Under the pieces are notes generated by a model. The model had not been told where the DNA came from. It made no database searches and saw only the letters and a list, made by a program, of their open reading frames with translations. A stretch of 64,000 nt of DNA from Progne subis subis (taxonomy: Eukaryota; Chordata; Aves; Passeriformes; Hirundinidae). The position numbers were made by a program, and so were the translations under genes. The stretch is taken from assembly GCA_022316685.1 (NCBI GenBank), contig JAKJHU010000030.1:17940893-18004892 (forward strand), read 5' to 3'. Shown piece after piece: positions 60,806 to 64,000 of the stretch. Numbering within the stretch: position 1 is the first letter of the stretch; the number at the start of each line of letters is the position of its first letter.

Positions 60806-63800
60806 CATCACCTTCCTGTCTTCATCTGCCTGGGAAACGTTCTCATCTGAGGTCTTCTCTTCATTTATCCATAGGGCACTGAATACACCACAGCCCAGAT
60901 TTCTCTTAGACTGAGCATTCATTCAACTCACGTTATTAATCTTGTTATGCCTGTGAATTCTCAAGTGAGTCTAAAATTTGCAGGTTTATAGTAAACAAAA
61001 AACCCAAACAAACAAACAAGCACACACACAAAGAAAAGAAAAGAAAAAAAAAAAATCCATCAACAGCTTGTTATAGCTCAGAGCTCAAAAAAAATGATTG
61101 CTACAGAAGTAATGTTCTACTGAGAAGGCTGAGAACTCAGGTAAGGCCAGGGGATCACAAGTAATTGTGTTACAGCTATTTAATGAGCTCCCAGTCACCT
61201 GCCAAATCATAGTAAACTTGATATTTATTTTCATATGCTGTCCCACCTACTGTGTGAAATACATTCTCTGAAATCACTATTTGACTTGTTAAGTAGTTAG
61301 ACCACTTGCAGATAGCTGTTAATACTCTGAGGATATTTTTTTACAATCAGTCCTCTCTTCATTTAAAATACATATATGAAAAGCAATAGCAATACATTGC
61401 TCGATGATTCACACTGTTTCTCTGCTTTTCATGAAGGCCTTCGTGAATAACAGAGCAAATTATCAGTAGATTTCCCATAAGAATTTGAAATTAACTTGTT
61501 TCATCTGTGCTTATGTAAGTTTCATTCTCCTTTCTCCAAATATGCAAGTAATTGCTTTTTATTGTCCATGGAAAGTGAATTTAGAGATGCAGTTTTTACA
61601 TTACAGTATTCTTGCTGGCAATGATTGTGTACATTCAGGAGCAGCTTGAGAAAGAAATGTGAGTTACCTGAGACAGCAGCACAGCTCAGCTTTGTATATC
61701 CCAAATCAGTCTGTAAAGCTAAATATCAGTTAAAATAGTCATTAATTAAGCTATCATAGCAAGTTCATTGGAGAAAGTGAGAATTTGTCTTTCTGTATTC
61801 TAAACCCAGAAAATAAGTCACTAAATTAACATATTATTCATGTGCACTTCTCTTCAGATCTAATTGCTGCCCTCTTAACAAGTCTTTTTTATGCAGGAAA
61901 GTCTAATGACTATGAATAGATAATACACTCTTGGGGGAAAGATTATATGGTTTCAAAGTTGACTTCCTTGATTATAGAAAGAGGTGACAGATTAAACTTT
62001 ATGGGCTGTCATTCCTTCCCTCTATGTGGGACAACACTTTAATGACATTTTCCCAGGCACTGGTATCAAAGGCATGGAGCATTTTGGAGAGAAAATTGCT
62101 TTGAGATATGAATTCATGTAAAGTGCAGTGGCATTTATGAGAGGGGCAAGTCAGATCCCATCCAATATCACACTTCCTTGATCCAAGGTGAGAGAGGCAC
62201 TATGGTTTGACTATGCAGGAGCTGTGCCCAGCTTACAGGTGAGCAATGTATCACCTCTCCTGCTCCTGTTTTCACCAAGCCTCATGGCCTGACAGGTCTC
62301 TGGAAGTTTGTTTGCCCTGCTGAATTCCCTGGACAGTGGTTTACACATGCATACAAAAATAACAAATTAAAAAACCCAAGACAGACAAAGTAATTCTAGA
62401 AGGATATTACTGCTCAGGGAATGTCATTACAGTTTTGTCTTCATGAAATTACTGACCTACATAATTTATACTCAGAAGTGTGAGTGATACTGTAGATGAC
62501 CCACCTCAGATCCCAGCAATGGAGCTTGGCACCTTTTTAAACTGATGCATTAGTATGTGTCACATTCAGACAGCCATCTGAAACTACTAGCTGTGATTAA
62601 GATAATTAATTATATACCATTATTTGTGCCCAAATTTTGGTAGGACCCTTTGGTAGGAGTGAGATAATTTGATATATTAGCTGGAAAACATCCAGGCAGT
62701 TTATATCTAAAATGATTAGGAAGTAATAAGACACATTTCCTGCTTTCACAAATAATTCTGTAATGAGGTTGTAGAAAAACAATGACTCTTACAAGTAATA
62801 AATCAAAGCAATGTTAAAGCTGTTGATAATTGCACTGTAAATAGAACCTGTAAACATTTTCTGATAGAGTTTTTGTCATGACTGAGCTTTGAGGACTGAC
62901 TATTCACTAACTGAGGGGACAGATTTGTCAAAGGGAGAGATGATCATTTGGTGGAGATGACACATTGCTCATTGGTGTTTTTAATTCTTAAAATGACTTT
63001 TTGTTTCAAAAGTTAATAAGCAACCTGAAAAGGCTAACTAAACCCAAATAAAAATTATACCTATTCCTTGTGATCAATATTACCTTTGTGACATAAAGAG
63101 GAAACAAAGAGTGGATTTGCTCAAAAAAATTCTGTCAGCCATATATTATTAATATTTTTTTTTCTCAAAAAAGTCCAGAATTAGTTTACTCCTACCCCTT
63201 TTTCTAATGTTCAGGTAAGCAACAAAAATATTTCTTTTCTCTTCCTTAGCCATGACCCCAATAGAAATTTCTTACACTTTGACACAAAGTGTAAGATGCA
63301 TTTTATACTCCTGTAAGAAATATTTCAGCCAGAACAATGATTTCTCCATCATATTAAATTTTCACCGGAATCTGCTGTGCTGCACTGCAAGCACACATTG
63401 AAACCTGTCTGTGAAAAAGAGGAGGCAAGTTACAAAGGGATTATTAGGTAAACAAAACCAGAAGATGCACAAAGGTTATGCTGTCCTTATGAGCAGTGGA
63501 GTAATGGCAATATACTTCTGTTAATAATTATACAGTGACAGAAATAGGGCAAAATATGCAACTTTTTCAGTCTCATTCATGCCATGAAACAATGAAGCAA
63601 TGCCTCCCATTGTGCTACCCCAGAGGACATATCCACACTGTGCAGGACTGTAGGACTAGGTTCTGGCCCAGGCCAAAAACATATTTACAACCTCATGAAC
63701 CTACAGACAGCTCCAATGTTTTTTAGCTGTTGGGGTTCTCAAGAAAATAATGTAGTGGGCATGAATCTGTGTGCATGTGTATAACACAATGTAGAATTAA

Positions 63801-64000
63801 GAGAATGATAACATTTAAGGAAAGAACAGGAAAGGTTATCCTTTGGAAAGGTACAACTAAAAGACAAGACTATTTATTTGTTATAGACCAGAAAGCTAAG
63901 AATTTTGCCATTACCTAAATGACCTTAAAACTTCCTGCTGCAAACCCTTTTTGTGCTCAGCCCAGCTGGATAAGTCCTCTCCTAGGGTTGTTGTGCTGGC
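60806..64000. other. Single-copy AT-rich DNA with a short A/C tract
   Basis: An A/C tract with (CA) and AAAAG words lies at 60993-61055. No gene or transposon was recognised in the rest. Confidence 0.55.

Overview
The window looks like AT-rich, gene-poor nuclear DNA from a bird, most likely a songbird. At least thirteen fragments of the avian CR1 LINE are scattered on both strands. A tRNA-Ile-headed, CR1-tailed SINE (the type called TguSINE1 in songbirds) sits inside one of them. There are several solo retroviral LTRs of different classes and many long T/G-only (or A/C-only) tracts. Identification is by reading only; no database was searched.

No protein-coding gene could be recognised. The longer open frames lie in CR1 remnants, a minisatellite, homopolymer or T/G tracts, or AT-rich DNA where chance frames are expected. 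Two stretches (57700-57805, and the GC-richer patch at 3731-3968) have splice-site-like borders and are listed as weak exon candidates only. The window is best read as intergenic or deep-intronic sequence.

Layout. 1-8.4 kb: single-copy AT-rich DNA with a T/G tract, a CR1 and an A/C tract. 8.4-12.7 kb: T/G tract, an internally deleted CR1 that keeps esterase-like and endonuclease sequence but lacks its reverse transcriptase, the SINE inside it, two more CR1s and a (TA)(CA) microsatellite. 15.0-16.2 kb: one LTR inserted into another of opposite orientation. 22.4-25 kb: two CR1s tail to tail, then a solo LTR with a 4-bp target duplication. 31-37.3 kb: the longest T/G tract, a CR1 tail, a solo LTR with a 5-bp duplication and a longer CR1. 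41-47.7 kb: a CR1, then a CR1 split by a solo LTR. 51-55.7 kb: CR1s, a perfect 41-bp hairpin and a reverse-transcriptase-region CR1. 56.7-60.8 kb: a 36-bp duplication, AT palindromes, a minisatellite and another solo LTR. 60.8-64 kb: single-copy DNA.

Nothing here works together as a pathway. What can be read is insertion history: target duplications fix the limits of five LTRs, and three nested insertions give relative ages (SINE into CR1, LTR into LTR, LTR into CR1). The most unusual item is the perfect inverted repeat at 54053-54148.
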